A stretch of DNA of 64,000 nucleotides. Source: Chryseobacterium aureum (lineage in GTDB: Bacteria; Bacteroidota; Bacteroidia; Flavobacteriales; Weeksellaceae). How positions within the stretch are numbered: the stretch's first letter is position 1; each line of letters begins with the position of its first letter. Below the pieces are notes generated by a model. That model did not search any database. It saw nothing but the letters and a program-made list of their open reading frames with translations, and had not been told where the DNA came from. Positions 1 to 8,943 of the stretch are shown here, in pieces. Where the stretch lies: contig NZ_CP034661.1 in NCBI RefSeq assembly GCF_003971235.1, positions 2,852,001-2,916,000 on the forward strand. Reading direction: 5' to 3'. A program made the translations under genes and the position numbers.

Positions 1-91
1 AAATAAACAAAAAAACATAATTTGTTATAAAGTAAACGGCAAAGTGGCAAAAATATTCTTTTTTTCATAGAATGAAAATAGCTTACCTATG

Positions 92-117
92 AAAAAACCC
101 CCATTAAATGGAGGTTT
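92..117 (-). terminator. Rho-independent terminator of the capsule export operon
   Basis: Read on the minus strand, AAACCTCC and GGGGGTTT pair around an ATTTAAT loop (one G-T pair) and are followed by a T run. It lies just beyond the stop of the Wzc-like kinase gene, so it probably ends the export operon. Confidence 0.7.
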
Positions 118-123
118 AATGCT

Positions 124-2622
124 TTATTTTTTATTAAATAATACCTGTACTTTATTTCTGATCCTGATTAACAGAGGCTCTTTATAATTTTTATCTTCAT
201 CAAAATATCCATAGCCGTAACCGTAGCCATAGCCGTAACCGTAGCCATAACCATAGCCCTGTTTTGTATTATAATCATTATAAACAAGTCCAAGATTATC
301 AATTTCGCCATTATGATACTTTTCCGTAATCATTTTCAGCATATACTTTTCTGTGTATTCATGACGCACCACGTAGATATTGGCATCAGAATGCTTCATA
401 AGTTCATAGGAGTCTGCTACAAGACCTACAGGTGGAGAATCTATAATAATAAAATCATATTTTTCTTTCAGCTCTTCTATAAATCTGATATTTCTCTGGC
501 TCATTAAAAGCTCAGATGGGTTTGGAGGAATAGGTCCTGAAGTAGCCACATCCAGATTCGGGATCTTTGTTTTGTTGAGGATCTGATCAATACCGACTTC
601 TCCGGTAAGGTAATTTGAAATACCATATTTATTATCAATCTTGAAATCTCCGAAGATTTTTGGCTTTCTAAGGTCCATCCCTAATAATATTGTCTTTTTA
701 TCGCTCAATCCTATTACAGATGCCAGATTGATGGAAACATAGGTCTTTCCTTCCCCTCCGATGGATGATGTGATCAGGATCACTTTTCCTTTTTCAGTTT
801 CATTATCCATCAAAAATCTCATATTGGCTCTTACTCCTCTGAAGGCTTCTGATACGGATGATTTCGGCTGCTCAAGAACAGTAAGCATATTTTCATTGCT
901 GTTATTTCCGATAACTCCAAGAAGGGGAATTTTCGTAGCACTCAGCAGCTCTTTAATATTTCTTATTTTACTGTCTAGCACTTCTCCGATCAGGATAAAT
1001 AAAAACGGCAGCAGCAATAGTCCAGAAATGATGAGCATTTTTGTCAATTTTACATTAGGACCAATTGGACCTTGTCCCAGATTCTTAGCGGGGTCAATAA
1101 CCGTTATATCAGACTTATTGGTTGCCACATTCATCTGTGTTTCATTTTGTCTTGACAACAGACTGTTGTAAGTAGATTCAATCATGTTGTATCCCCTTTC
1201 TGCATCCAGATATTTTCTTTCTTTTTCAGGAAAGCTCGCTAAGTCTGAATCGGCATTGGCTATTTCGTGATCAATTTTGCTGATCTCATCATAATATTTG
1301 GTATAATAATTCTTTAAGCTGTTCGTTGACCCCAGTCTTGCTTCGCTAATAAGCCTGTTGATCTCCTTCATCGGTTCAGAATTAGGCTTGTAAATGGAAG
1401 CCATCTCTTGTCTTTTGGCATACAAAGCCTTAAGTTCACTCACTGTGGCAGTAAAGAAACCATCTTCAAAACCGGCAGCATTGGTGGCAATCATTTTGTC
1501 AAAATTCTGTGACTGAATGGTATTTCTGATATTATTCAGTGAGCTTAGCTTGCTTACAATGTCCGCTTTTTTCGCTTCAAGATCTTTTATTCTGTTCAGG
1601 GATCTTTCATCACTGTCTTTAATATTATAAAGTTTTTCAGAGGTCTTTAAATAGTTTAAAACAGCGGCACTGGAATCAAGCTTTTTACGGATATTATCCA
1701 GATTTCCCTGCAAATAGACTTCTGTATTCTTATTAACAATATTTTTATCTTCAAGTCTTTTTTTCTGTAATTCGTTGACAGATTTATTCAGGAAATTTAC
1801 CGTACTGTTAAGATTAAAACCGCTTTTGCTAATAATCATAATGGTACCAATCTCTTTATCAAATTCTACTCCTATGGTAGAAACGATATCATTAACAGTT
1901 TGGTTAACAGAACTTAAATTAACAATAATATTATCAAGTGCCATTTTAGTGGCGTTAGGATTCTGTACCAGTTTAAATCTCAGGTTTGGAGAGGTATACC
2001 ATTCATTGACCTTAATAATTTTATTAGCCGGTCTTGCATAGTTACTGATATTCTGAAAACCTTCTACCTCATAGCTGTACAAGTTGGTAGACTGTCCTTC
2101 TTCAGGCAATACCACTTCATAAGTTCCGTTCCCTTTTGGCAATAGCGTGATGGGATAATTGATCTGCTGAAGGTGTTTTTTATCAATTTCAAGAGAAACG
2201 GGAGAATCATCTTTATCCAGATATGTGGATTTGATGGCTCCTTTTGTAGAGTAATTAATAAAAAGGTTAAGCTCTTTAACCAAAAACTCATTATGTGATC
2301 TTGAAAGAAGCATTTTCTTCAGGTAAATTCCGTCCTGATTTCCTCCTTGTCCCCAGATAAAATTGATCGACTGGTTAGGAGTAAAATAGCTTGAGGTATT
2401 ATTGGATATACTTAAAGATAAATTTGAAGAGTATATATTTTGGGCATAATATTTACGGTACACCCAGGCAATCGTATACCCAATAAATAGCATAAGAACA
2501 AACCAATACCAATTTCTAAGGATTCTTCTTAAAAAATGCTCTATATCAAACAATGCGAACGAGCCGAATTTCTCTTTCTGAACATCGCTTTTTTCTGCTT
2601 GCGTGTCTTTTCCAGGGATCAT
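124..2622 (-). CDS. Wzc-like polysaccharide co-polymerase / tyrosine autokinase
   Basis: An inner-membrane bacterial tyrosine kinase that controls chain length and export of capsule or exopolysaccharide. Visible parts are a Wzz-type N-terminus with a membrane segment near residues 38-55, a long periplasmic region rich in predicted coiled coil (about 285-500), and a second membrane segment near 527-547. The cytoplasmic kinase has Walker A (GGEGKT, near 617), Walker A' (LLGMDLRKPK, near 653) and Walker B (IIIDSPPVG, near 727). The C-terminus holds nine consecutive Gly-Tyr pairs (about 789-806), the expected autophosphorylated tyrosine cluster but unusually regular. At 832 residues it is somewhat longer than E. 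coli Wzc. It lies 2 bp downstream of the Wza-like gene, as expected for a Wza-Wzc pair. I am confident of the family; the exact polymer is unknown. Confidence 0.95.
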   Translation of the reverse strand: MIPGKDTQAEKSDVQKEKFGSFALFDIEHFLRRILRNWYWFVLMLFIGYTIAWVYRKYYAQNIYSSNLSLSISNNTSSYFTPNQSINFIWGQGGNQDGIYLKKMLLSRSHNEFLVKELNLFINYSTKGAIKSTYLDKDDSPVSLEIDKKHLQQINYPITLLPKGNGTYEVVLPEEGQSTNLYSYEVEGFQNISNYARPANKIIKVNEWYTSPNLRFKLVQNPNATKMALDNIIVNLSSVNQTVNDIVSTIGVEFDKEIGTIMIISKSGFNLNSTVNFLNKSVNELQKKRLEDKNIVNKNTEVYLQGNLDNIRKKLDSSAAVLNYLKTSEKLYNIKDSDERSLNRIKDLEAKKADIVSKLSSLNNIRNTIQSQNFDKMIATNAAGFEDGFFTATVSELKALYAKRQEMASIYKPNSEPMKEINRLISEARLGSTNSLKNYYTKYYDEISKIDHEIANADSDLASFPEKERKYLDAERGYNMIESTYNSLLSRQNETQMNVATNKSDITVIDPAKNLGQGPIGPNVKLTKMLIISGLLLLPFLFILIGEVLDSKIRNIKELLSATKIPLLGVIGNNSNENMLTVLEQPKSSVSEAFRGVRANMRFLMDNETEKGKVILITSSIGGEGKTYVSINLASVIGLSDKKTILLGMDLRKPKIFGDFKIDNKYGISNYLTGEVGIDQILNKTKIPNLDVATSGPIPPNPSELLMSQRNIRFIEELKEKYDFIIIDSPPVGLVADSYELMKHSDANIYVVRHEYTEKYMLKMITEKYHNGEIDNLGLVYNDYNTKQGYGYGYGYGYGYGYGYGYFDEDKNYKEPLLIRIRNKVQVLFNKK
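205..258 (-). repeat. Nine-copy hexanucleotide repeat encoding (Gly-Tyr)9
   Basis: Nine contiguous 6-bp units of the form GGN TAY encode the tyrosine tail of the Wzc-like kinase. The units differ only at third codon positions. Because the unit is two codons, slippage would keep the frame and change the number of tyrosines. Confidence 0.9.
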
Positions 2623-2624
2623 GA

Positions 2625-3485
2625 TTAAAGATTTTTTAGAAGTAAATAAATAGACAACGCGGTAGTAATTACCGAAACTCCTGTAGTTAAAGTCTGGATA
2701 GGGTCTTTTCCGAATCCGTTCAGGCTTTTCGCTCTGGTATTCAGATAGATCTCATCTCCGTTCTGTACATAATAAAATGGAGAATTCATAAGATCCTCGC
2801 GGGTAAGATCTATTTTGGCAATTTTGACTCCTTCAGGCAGTTTTCTGTGGATAACGACTTCTTTTTTATCAATAGTTCTGTTCAGCCCGCCATTAATAGC
2901 CAAAGCTTCAGTAATGGTAAGGGTGTTTTTGTGAGCTACTTTTTCTCCTGAAAGTCCGGTAGTTTCCACATCTCCAAGAATATAATAGGTAATACCGTCT
3001 GTATTTAAGCGTACTTCAGACTTTCCTTCCTGAAAATTTTCATTTACTTTCTCCTGTAGTTCTTTTGTAATTTCATCAAGTGTTCTTCCTTCAGCTTTTA
3101 TATATCCTATACCAAAAACATTAATGTCACCATTGGAATCAACCCTTAATCCATTAAAATAGAAATTCATATTTCCCCCTCTGCTCCCTGCAGCACCTCC
3201 TGCACCAGAAGCTGCAGTATTGGTTGCCCCACCAGTGTTCATACCTCCCGAGGTATTATAGGAAGAATAAAACTGTGCGGCATCTCCTTTGGGAGTCGTC
3301 ACAATATTTAAATTGAGAATATCATTTTTAGTAATCCTGTAAACAGGAATGTTATAGGGAACAAGTCCTTCTTCATTGATAACCAGACTTTCGCTTGGCT
3401 GCAAATATCTCACATCCTTTGTGGTGATGCATGAGGTAAGTAAAAAGGGAAAGATTAAAAATAAATATTTAAAATTCTTCATCAT
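2625..3485 (-). CDS. Wza-like polysaccharide export lipoprotein
   Basis: Outer-membrane export lipoprotein of the Wza/BexD type that forms the exit channel for capsule or exopolysaccharide. The N-terminus is a lipoprotein signal (FLLTSC lipobox). It is followed by a poly_export domain containing the typical ITKNDILNLNIV segment, then an SLBB-like domain (YYILGDVETTGLSGEKV onward) and a short hydrophobic C-terminal stretch. An insert of Gly, Ala and Asn near residues 73-104 is low complexity and not usual for the family. Two adjacent ATG codons exist; the start at 3485 or 3482 cannot be separated. It lies directly upstream of the kinase with 2 bp between them, so the two are almost certainly co-transcribed. 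Confidence 0.93.
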   Translation of the reverse strand: MMKNFKYLFLIFPFLLTSCITTKDVRYLQPSESLVINEEGLVPYNIPVYRITKNDILNLNIVTTPKGDAAQFYSSYNTSGGMNTGGATNTAASGAGGAAGSRGGNMNFYFNGLRVDSNGDINVFGIGYIKAEGRTLDEITKELQEKVNENFQEGKSEVRLNTDGITYYILGDVETTGLSGEKVAHKNTLTITEALAINGGLNRTIDKKEVVIHRKLPEGVKIAKIDLTREDLMNSPFYYVQNGDEIYLNTRAKSLNGFGKDPIQTLTTGVSVITTALSIYLLLKNL

Positions 3486-3514
3486 ATATAATATATTGTT
3501 TACAAAAGTAATAT

Positions 3515-4639
3515 TTAATTGTTAACTTTTTTGTTTTTTAATCGATATAATAAATCAGGCAGATAAGCGCCTAAAAAACCTAAAGAAAGAATCACCAATA
3601 ATAGTAAATTTACATCAATATGTCTCAAATAGTAAGCTATTCCTACAATCATCAGATAAAAAAGAATGATATAAAAGGTAGATCTTCTATGGGTAAGGTT
3701 CAGTTTCAGCAACTTATGGTGAATATGATTTTTATCTGCATCGAATGGTGACTTCTTATTGTAAAGTCTGATAAAAATTACATTTAAGGTATCCACAATA
3801 GGCAGAATCAGGATTGCAACGGCGATTACCGGTGCAGACTGAAGATGATACCGAGGCACGCCAGCCAGGTTTTTATCTATAAAAATATCTATAAAACAAA
3901 TAGAAGTAAAGGCCAGCAAAAAGCCCAGCAGCATAGATCCGGTATCCCCCATGAATATTTTAAGGGTACGGTAATTCGAAAGATTATAGTACAAAAATGC
4001 CAGTACAGTTCCGATAATGATGATGGATAATATAACCAAAGGATAATTATATTCCCCCAAACGGTAATAGCTTATTCCAAAACAGGCGCTGCAGATAATG
4101 GAATATCCGCCTGCCAGACCGTCTATCCCATCAATCAGATTGAAAGCATTAATGAGGATAATAAAGGTAGTGATGCTGAAGACAACACTTACAATATAGT
4201 TTAATTCATATATTCCCAGTATTCCGAAAAGGCTTCGGATTCTGATATCTGAGCCAATGACGACAAGCAATGATACAATAATCTGAGCGACCAATTTCTT
4301 GTAAGCCCTCATCACGACAATATCATCCATTACGCCCACATAGAGCAGGATGATGAGTGAAGCAAACAAAAACTTGTAGAGATCAAACAGCTCGTAAGCG
4401 AAAATAGAGGCACAGATTCCGATTGAATAAAAGATGGCAATTCCCCCGAGATTGGGAATTTCCCTAAGGTGAGAGCTTCTTATTCCAGGCTCATCCATCA
4501 GATTCTTTCTTCTTGAGATCTTAACAATGGTAGGAATAGAGAAAAAAGTTATTAAAAAGGAGAATACAAACCCCAGTCCTATTTTTACATAGAAAATAGG
4601 TATTCCCGATCCGCTTAAGAACAATTCAAAATTTTTCAT
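3515..4639 (-). CDS. WecA/MraY-family undecaprenyl-phosphate sugar-1-phosphate transferase
   Basis: Integral membrane enzyme that moves a sugar-1-phosphate (often GlcNAc-1-P) from a UDP-sugar to undecaprenyl phosphate, the first committed step of glycan assembly. It has about ten or eleven membrane segments across 374 residues, the family usual. Hallmarks are the NLIDGIDGLAGG loop near residue 168, the catalytic MGDTGS motif near 228 and an NHIHHKLLK segment near 305. The latter points to WecA/TagO-like rather than MraY. It sits upstream of the export pair with a 29-bp gap. The specific sugar cannot be read from sequence. Confidence 0.92.
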   Translation of the reverse strand: MKNFELFLSGSGIPIFYVKIGLGFVFSFLITFFSIPTIVKISRRKNLMDEPGIRSSHLREIPNLGGIAIFYSIGICASIFAYELFDLYKFLFASLIILLYVGVMDDIVVMRAYKKLVAQIIVSLLVVIGSDIRIRSLFGILGIYELNYIVSVVFSITTFIILINAFNLIDGIDGLAGGYSIICSACFGISYYRLGEYNYPLVILSIIIIGTVLAFLYYNLSNYRTLKIFMGDTGSMLLGFLLAFTSICFIDIFIDKNLAGVPRYHLQSAPVIAVAILILPIVDTLNVIFIRLYNKKSPFDADKNHIHHKLLKLNLTHRRSTFYIILFYLMIVGIAYYLRHIDVNLLLLVILSLGFLGAYLPDLLYRLKNKKVNN

Positions 4640-4753
4640 TCTTTTTCTTATTCAGCACTTGTATCTCCCAATAAAAAATATAATGCAGAACTTACAAGAA
4701 CTTTATCATGATTTTTTATTGCCCGAAACAATAGTACTTTGCATTTGTGTTTA

Positions 4754-5755
4754 CTAAATCAGTTTTCTTATCAGCTTTTTTTGCCCGGCAAAAAATAACA
4801 GATAAAAAATTTTTTTCTTCAACGGCAAAGATAAAATATAATTCTTACCAAAACGACTATATAGTAAGATATCTTGCATATTTATTTGTCTTTCCTTCCG
4901 GAAAAGCTTTAGCTGATCTGACATATTATAGAATTTTTTTTCTTCCTTCACGAATGCCAGATAGGCCAAAAAAGAATAGACTCCTTCAAAAATCTGGAAG
5001 TTTTTCAGCTCCTTTTTTTTATCGGAATATGGGGATTCACGGAAAACCTTTTCTACATCAGCCACCGCTTTCAGCATATCCAAACCCTTTTCTGTGTGAG
5101 TTTTTGTAATAGAATCAGACCGTTCAAGATACTGATAATGGAAATTCTGGGTCTGAGCTATCGTCTCACAATCCAGCAAGAGCTGCGGAATAAGCTGAAT
5201 ATCTTCAAAATGAATTCCTTTCTTAAATCTTCTCTGAAGAAAAAGTTCTTTTTTGAACAGTTTATTGCAAGCGAAATAGCTGATATCTGAAAAAATAGAA
5301 AAATTTCTACCAAGCTCTATTTTTTCCGGCATCCCGGGAAGCTGTGTCAGTTTTTGAACTAACTTTCCGTTTTCATCCACTTTCTGAATATTACAGATTA
5401 CCATTTTAGCCTGATGCTTTTCTGCCAGATGAAACATTTCTTCAAACATGGTTCCGGTAACGTAGTCATCACTGTCTACAAAACCAATATAATCTCCGGT
5501 AGCCTGATCAATTCCAAAGTTACGGGCATCGCTTAAGCCTCCGTTTTCTTTGGTAAACGCTTTTATTTTTCCGGGGTATTTTTGTGCGAATTCCTGGATT
5601 ATTTTTTCAGAATCGTCTTTGCTTCCATCATTCACTACAATAATCTCAATATCTGTCAGGCTTTGGTTCACCAGTGAATCGAGGCACTTTGTCAGATAAT
5701 TTTCGACATTATAAACGGGAACAATAACGGATACTTTTGAGGGAACATTTGTCAT
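4754..5755 (-). CDS. Family 2 glycosyltransferase
   Basis: GT-A fold glycosyltransferase of family GT2. The N-terminal half carries SVIVPVYNVENYL (residues 9-21), the nucleotide-binding VNDGSKDDS (near 39) and the metal-binding FVDSDDY (near 91). The C-terminal half is basic and ends in a hydrophobic, lysine-rich stretch that may associate with the membrane. The 333-residue length fits EpsH/J-like enzymes. Its position above the WecA- and Wza/Wzc-like genes suggests it adds a sugar to the lipid-linked repeat, though the sugar is unknown. It begins 3 bp after the end of the arginase-like gene. Confidence 0.9.
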   Translation of the reverse strand: MTNVPSKVSVIVPVYNVENYLTKCLDSLVNQSLTDIEIIVVNDGSKDDSEKIIQEFAQKYPGKIKAFTKENGGLSDARNFGIDQATGDYIGFVDSDDYVTGTMFEEMFHLAEKHQAKMVICNIQKVDENGKLVQKLTQLPGMPEKIELGRNFSIFSDISYFACNKLFKKELFLQRRFKKGIHFEDIQLIPQLLLDCETIAQTQNFHYQYLERSDSITKTHTEKGLDMLKAVADVEKVFRESPYSDKKKELKNFQIFEGVYSFLAYLAFVKEEKKFYNMSDQLKLFRKERQINMQDILLYSRFGKNYILSLPLKKKIFYLLFFAGQKKLIRKLI

Positions 5756-5758
5756 ACA

Positions 5759-6829
5759 TTAAATTTTCGTCAGTCTTGCATTCAGCCAGCCCTTTTTGGC
5801 TTCATCAAAATCCTTTCGGGAGCAGGGAATGCAGTTTTCTATATTTTCATCATCACCAAAATACCACAAATTACTGAAAGTATCACGCTTGAATGCATAT
5901 TGTCTGTCATCTATCAAAACATAGAACAGTTCATAATGCCTTTCTTTAGGATGAGAATGCTGAATGTTAATCCCTTCTATAAGATACCACAGCATCTGGG
6001 CTAAAAGCTGATGGTTCAACTGGTTTTCAGAATAAATATTATAATTAAAAATCCCTACAGACCTAAGGTTTTCACTTAACCCTATTTCTTTCATATAAGC
6101 ACAGATTTCCCTTCTGTTTAATCCATTTACCTGGGGATTCATAGAAAAAGGCTCACTGAAACTTTCCACAGCATCACAATTTACGGTAACCAGATCTGCT
6201 TTTCGGAAGAAAGGTTCTGTTTTTTCTGTAGAATTCATCATTTCAGCAAGGCGGATGATGTCGAACTCCACTTCTTTAATCAGCCTTACGGAATCCATTT
6301 CATTCAGATGTTTCTGATATCCTAAGTGATGATAATTTTTGATGGAGAAATTTTTGGCTCCGAAAATTTTGCTTAAAAAAGTATATTCATTGATTGTTTC
6401 GCCCTGTTGAAGCGAAATAATATTGCTGATCTGGGTGTAATTAATGTTTTTCTGATGGAAATTCAAAGCAGAAAATAATGAAAAGGCGAAATCATTAGAC
6501 CCTCCGATGATCACAGGAATGGCTCTTTTGTAATGACAAGCCGATAAAACTTCCTGTAAGATATAATGGGTATCCTGAACCGATTTCCCTGATACCAAAT
6601 CCCCAAGATCTACAACAGGAATTTCGAAATCCATTTGCGAAAGCTTATAAAATTCGTTTCTTACTGCCGTAAAGTCCTGTACTTCTGCATCTCCGCCGGC
6701 CCCTCTGTAATCTGATACAAATAGAAGAACAATACTGTCTTCCCTGATATCTTTTGTAATCCGATTTCCTATCTGCCAGCTTTCCGTCTTGAAATTTCTT
6801 GGTGAAATGATAAAGTCTTCGAAATCCAT
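5759..6829 (-). CDS. Arginase/formimidoylglutamase-fold protein lacking canonical metal ligands
   Basis: Ureohydrolase-fold protein of 356 residues, of the type usually labelled formimidoylglutamase in flavobacterial genomes. The fold signature survives (a DLGDLV segment and PVIIGGSNDFAF near residue 105), but the manganese-binding motifs are altered. GGDHS is replaced by GGSND, the DAHxD loop is replaced by SNIISLQ, and the SxDxD motif reads VNCDAV. A binuclear Mn centre therefore looks unlikely, so arginase, agmatinase or formimidoylglutamase activity should not be assumed. It sits 3 bp upstream of a glycosyltransferase, but a role in glycan synthesis is not implied. It may be a structural or regulatory paralog. 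Confidence 0.75.
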   Translation of the reverse strand: MDFEDFIISPRNFKTESWQIGNRITKDIREDSIVLLFVSDYRGAGGDAEVQDFTAVRNEFYKLSQMDFEIPVVDLGDLVSGKSVQDTHYILQEVLSACHYKRAIPVIIGGSNDFAFSLFSALNFHQKNINYTQISNIISLQQGETINEYTFLSKIFGAKNFSIKNYHHLGYQKHLNEMDSVRLIKEVEFDIIRLAEMMNSTEKTEPFFRKADLVTVNCDAVESFSEPFSMNPQVNGLNRREICAYMKEIGLSENLRSVGIFNYNIYSENQLNHQLLAQMLWYLIEGINIQHSHPKERHYELFYVLIDDRQYAFKRDTFSNLWYFGDDENIENCIPCSRKDFDEAKKGWLNARLTKI

Positions 6830-6881
6830 ATTTTAATTTGAAATGTAATAAATGATTAATTGCTTGATCTAACAAACATAC

Positions 6882-6910
6882 AAAAAAAGCCTTCCTGGAA
6901 GAAGACTTTT
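6882..6910 (-). terminator. Rho-independent terminator
   Basis: The minus strand reads AAAGTCTTC, a short loop and GAAGGCTTT, then a run of T. It lies just past the stop of the delta-60 repeat protein gene. Confidence 0.65.
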
Positions 6911-6935
6911 AATAAGATATCGAAATATTTCTTAA

Positions 6936-8402
6936 TTATTCTTTCACAAATTTTGATACAATCCTTTCTTTTACTGTTTGGATATCAATAAAATAAACTC
7001 CTGACAACAAATAGCTTACATTAATTTCATCTTCTGGCTTATAGACTGAATGCAGTACCTTACGTCCATTGGTATCATAAATAGTATAGCTCATTATTTT
7101 TTCATTTGATGTAACGTGCAGAAAATCTTTAACACGACTTGGATATAACTTCACGTTTTTCCGGGTGGCTTCAGAAATTCCAAGGCTGCCTGCATTAAAA
7201 AAATATTTACGGGCTGTCCCTACATATTTTGTTTGTGCACCGTACCAGATTGAATAAATCCCAAATAATACAATAGAATTTCCATATAATTCGAATCCTT
7301 CGTTGTATACAGTTTTGTTCAACATTTGCGGGGTAATGATTTTACCGTTTAATCCAAAAGAATTATCCAGATTACCGTTTTCATCCATCTTCAACGCATA
7401 GGTATTATACCAGCCCGTTCCTGAGATGATGAACGTACTATCCGGAACGCGTACCACTTTCACAGGAGTAGAATCAGACTGAACAGGAGTAACGCTTATT
7501 CCTGTGTTTTTAAATGTTGTATCCAAAGTTCCGTTTGCATTCAGGCGGTACGTAATAAGTCCAAAACAATTATTCCCATTACAAATGCTTCCTGAAGTAA
7601 ACCCTAGTATTTTACCATTATCCAGAAACATCAAATGAGCACTCCCGTCCACGTTCTGGCCCAGGGAATATAGAAAAGTTCCCGAAGTTCCAAATGAGGT
7701 ATCAAAACTTCCGTCAGACTGAAGTTTTGTCACAACGATTCTTTGATCGCTCACAGCAACAATTTTCTGACCGGCTAAAAAGATTTCGTTATTGCTTTTT
7801 ACTATTACTTTTCTGTATCGATAAGTAAAGCCCAGAGCCAGCGTTCCTCCATTTCCAAAAGCAGGATCCACACTTCCGTTGGGAAGAAGGCGCAGGAGGC
7901 TGTAATCTGAACCGGAGTTGCTAGTTGTATATTTCAGAAGATAAATTCTTCCGTTCTGATCAATATCTATATCAGCATAGGACGCTGACTGGTTAAAAGG
8001 AGTAAAGCCATTTACAAAATTTCCATCTGCATCTATTTTCTGAACATTCCCAAATCCAAAATCCATGATAATATAATTACCGTCTCCTGCAGGTTTTATA
8101 CGCCCATAATTCCCCTGTGAAAACAGTTTGTATCCTGAACCATTGAAGAATGAAGTATCTAGTAAACCGTTAGAAGTAAAACGGGCAATAAAGTTAACGC
8201 CTACAGCTAAAATTTTTCCGTCAGGAAGTTTGGTTGTCGCCTGTATCTGTAGTCCTCCAGACATTTGGCTACCATTATAAAAAGCAAAATCTGTGGATCC
8301 TCCGCTTAGGCCATAAGATATATCCAGTAAATTTTCCTGGGCGAAGGCATTTAATGTGATGAAAAGCCCTAAAATAGATGAAATTTTGTACATAATGCTC
8401 AT
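6936..8402 (-). CDS. Secreted delta-60 repeat protein with T9SS type A sorting domain
   Basis: Predicted exported, probably surface-associated or released protein. A signal peptide ends at AFAQ. The body carries at least five delta-60 type repeats, seen as LDTSF, VDPAFGNGG, FDTSFGTSG, LDTTF and LDNSFG, each about 50-70 residues apart. The last ~75 residues form a T9SS type A sorting domain (NVKLYPSRVKDFLHV, IYDTNGRKV, LLSGVYFIDI, ending in basic residues). An in-frame ATG three codons downstream (8393) is also possible. No enzyme motif is visible, so the function is unknown; a beta-propeller-like adhesin or glycan-binding role is only a guess. Confidence 0.85.
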   Translation of the reverse strand: MSIMYKISSILGLFITLNAFAQENLLDISYGLSGGSTDFAFYNGSQMSGGLQIQATTKLPDGKILAVGVNFIARFTSNGLLDTSFFNGSGYKLFSQGNYGRIKPAGDGNYIIMDFGFGNVQKIDADGNFVNGFTPFNQSASYADIDIDQNGRIYLLKYTTSNSGSDYSLLRLLPNGSVDPAFGNGGTLALGFTYRYRKVIVKSNNEIFLAGQKIVAVSDQRIVVTKLQSDGSFDTSFGTSGTFLYSLGQNVDGSAHLMFLDNGKILGFTSGSICNGNNCFGLITYRLNANGTLDTTFKNTGISVTPVQSDSTPVKVVRVPDSTFIISGTGWYNTYALKMDENGNLDNSFGLNGKIITPQMLNKTVYNEGFELYGNSIVLFGIYSIWYGAQTKYVGTARKYFFNAGSLGISEATRKNVKLYPSRVKDFLHVTSNEKIMSYTIYDTNGRKVLHSVYKPEDEINVSYLLSGVYFIDIQTVKERIVSKFVKE

Positions 8403-8449
8403 CGTAAAAATGATGTTTCAGGTTATAGTAGTTTTTATAAATAAGTTCC

Positions 8450-8457
8450 CAAAGGTA
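8450..8457 (-). promoter_or_regulatory. Candidate -7 box (TACCTTTG)
   Basis: The minus strand reads TACCTTTG, an exact match to the Bacteroidota -7 pattern TAnnTTTG, about 50 bp upstream of the delta-60 protein gene. No clear -33 TTTG is seen at the expected distance. Confidence 0.4.
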
Positions 8458-8510
8458 GAGATTTAATAATAAACCGATAAAAAATAGAATTTTTAGACGT
8501 GAATTTTAAT

Positions 8511-8548
8511 AAAAATCCGTCTCACATACCATATGAGACGGACTTTTT
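8511..8548 (-). terminator. Strong Rho-independent terminator
   Basis: A near-perfect 11-bp stem (GTCCGTCTCA pairing with TGAGACGGA) precedes TTTTTATT on the minus strand. It lies immediately downstream of the small cysteine-containing protein gene, marking it as a single transcription unit. Confidence 0.8.
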
Positions 8549-8568
8549 ATTCTAATACTATACTATAA

Positions 8569-8943
8569 TCAGCACTTTCCGAATGACTGGCTGATAACCG
8601 TTATTCCTGCTATAATAATAGTCACTCTAACTCCTGTTGGAATTCCCCAGGTAGTACATATAGCCAGGCATGCCTGCCCGGCTGTTCCGTTTGGAATACT
8701 TAACGGGATACTGAAACAATATTTCCCGAATCCTAATGGTAAGTTAATGCAAACTTTGTTGTTCTCAACCGTAATTGAGATGCACTCTGCTGTTACAAGA
8801 AGATAACCTGCATTGGCACTGGCAAGGCTTACATCTGAATCTGTTCCTGCTGAACGACGGTTTGCCTGACTGTCTTCGTGTGATCTTTTTGCTGCTTCTA
8901 ATGCATTTGAGATAGCTTCTTCGCTAAAATTAAATTCTGCCAT
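8569..8943 (-). CDS. Small cysteine-containing protein of unknown function
   Basis: A 124-residue protein I do not recognise. It has no signal peptide. The first ~45 residues are hydrophilic, helical and rich in Ser, Ala, Glu and Asn. The rest is a hydrophobic, beta-prone core with Gly and Pro and six cysteines at 54, 65, 76, 92, 96 and the C-terminal residue 124. The layout of an acidic leader-like N-terminus and a Cys-rich hydrophobic core resembles some ribosomally made peptide precursors, but no maturation enzymes are adjacent. It has its own strong terminator and a ~320 bp upstream gap, so it is probably an independently regulated single gene. Confidence 0.7.
   Translation of the reverse strand: MAEFNFSEEAISNALEAAKRSHEDSQANRRSAGTDSDVSLASANAGYLLVTAECISITVENNKVCINLPLGFGKYCFSIPLSIPNGTAGQACLAICTTWGIPTGVRVTIIIAGITVISQSFGKC

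Noticed and set aside
313..507. Small plus-strand frames inside the Wzc-like gene
   Set aside because: They run antisense within a long, clearly coding gene and show no independent features.
5759..6829. Active histidine-degradation enzyme (HutG)
   Set aside because: The metal-binding motifs needed for activity are missing and no other hut genes are adjacent; the ammonia-lyase at 59044-60564 is a MIO enzyme of the aromatic type in a pigment locus, not HutH.
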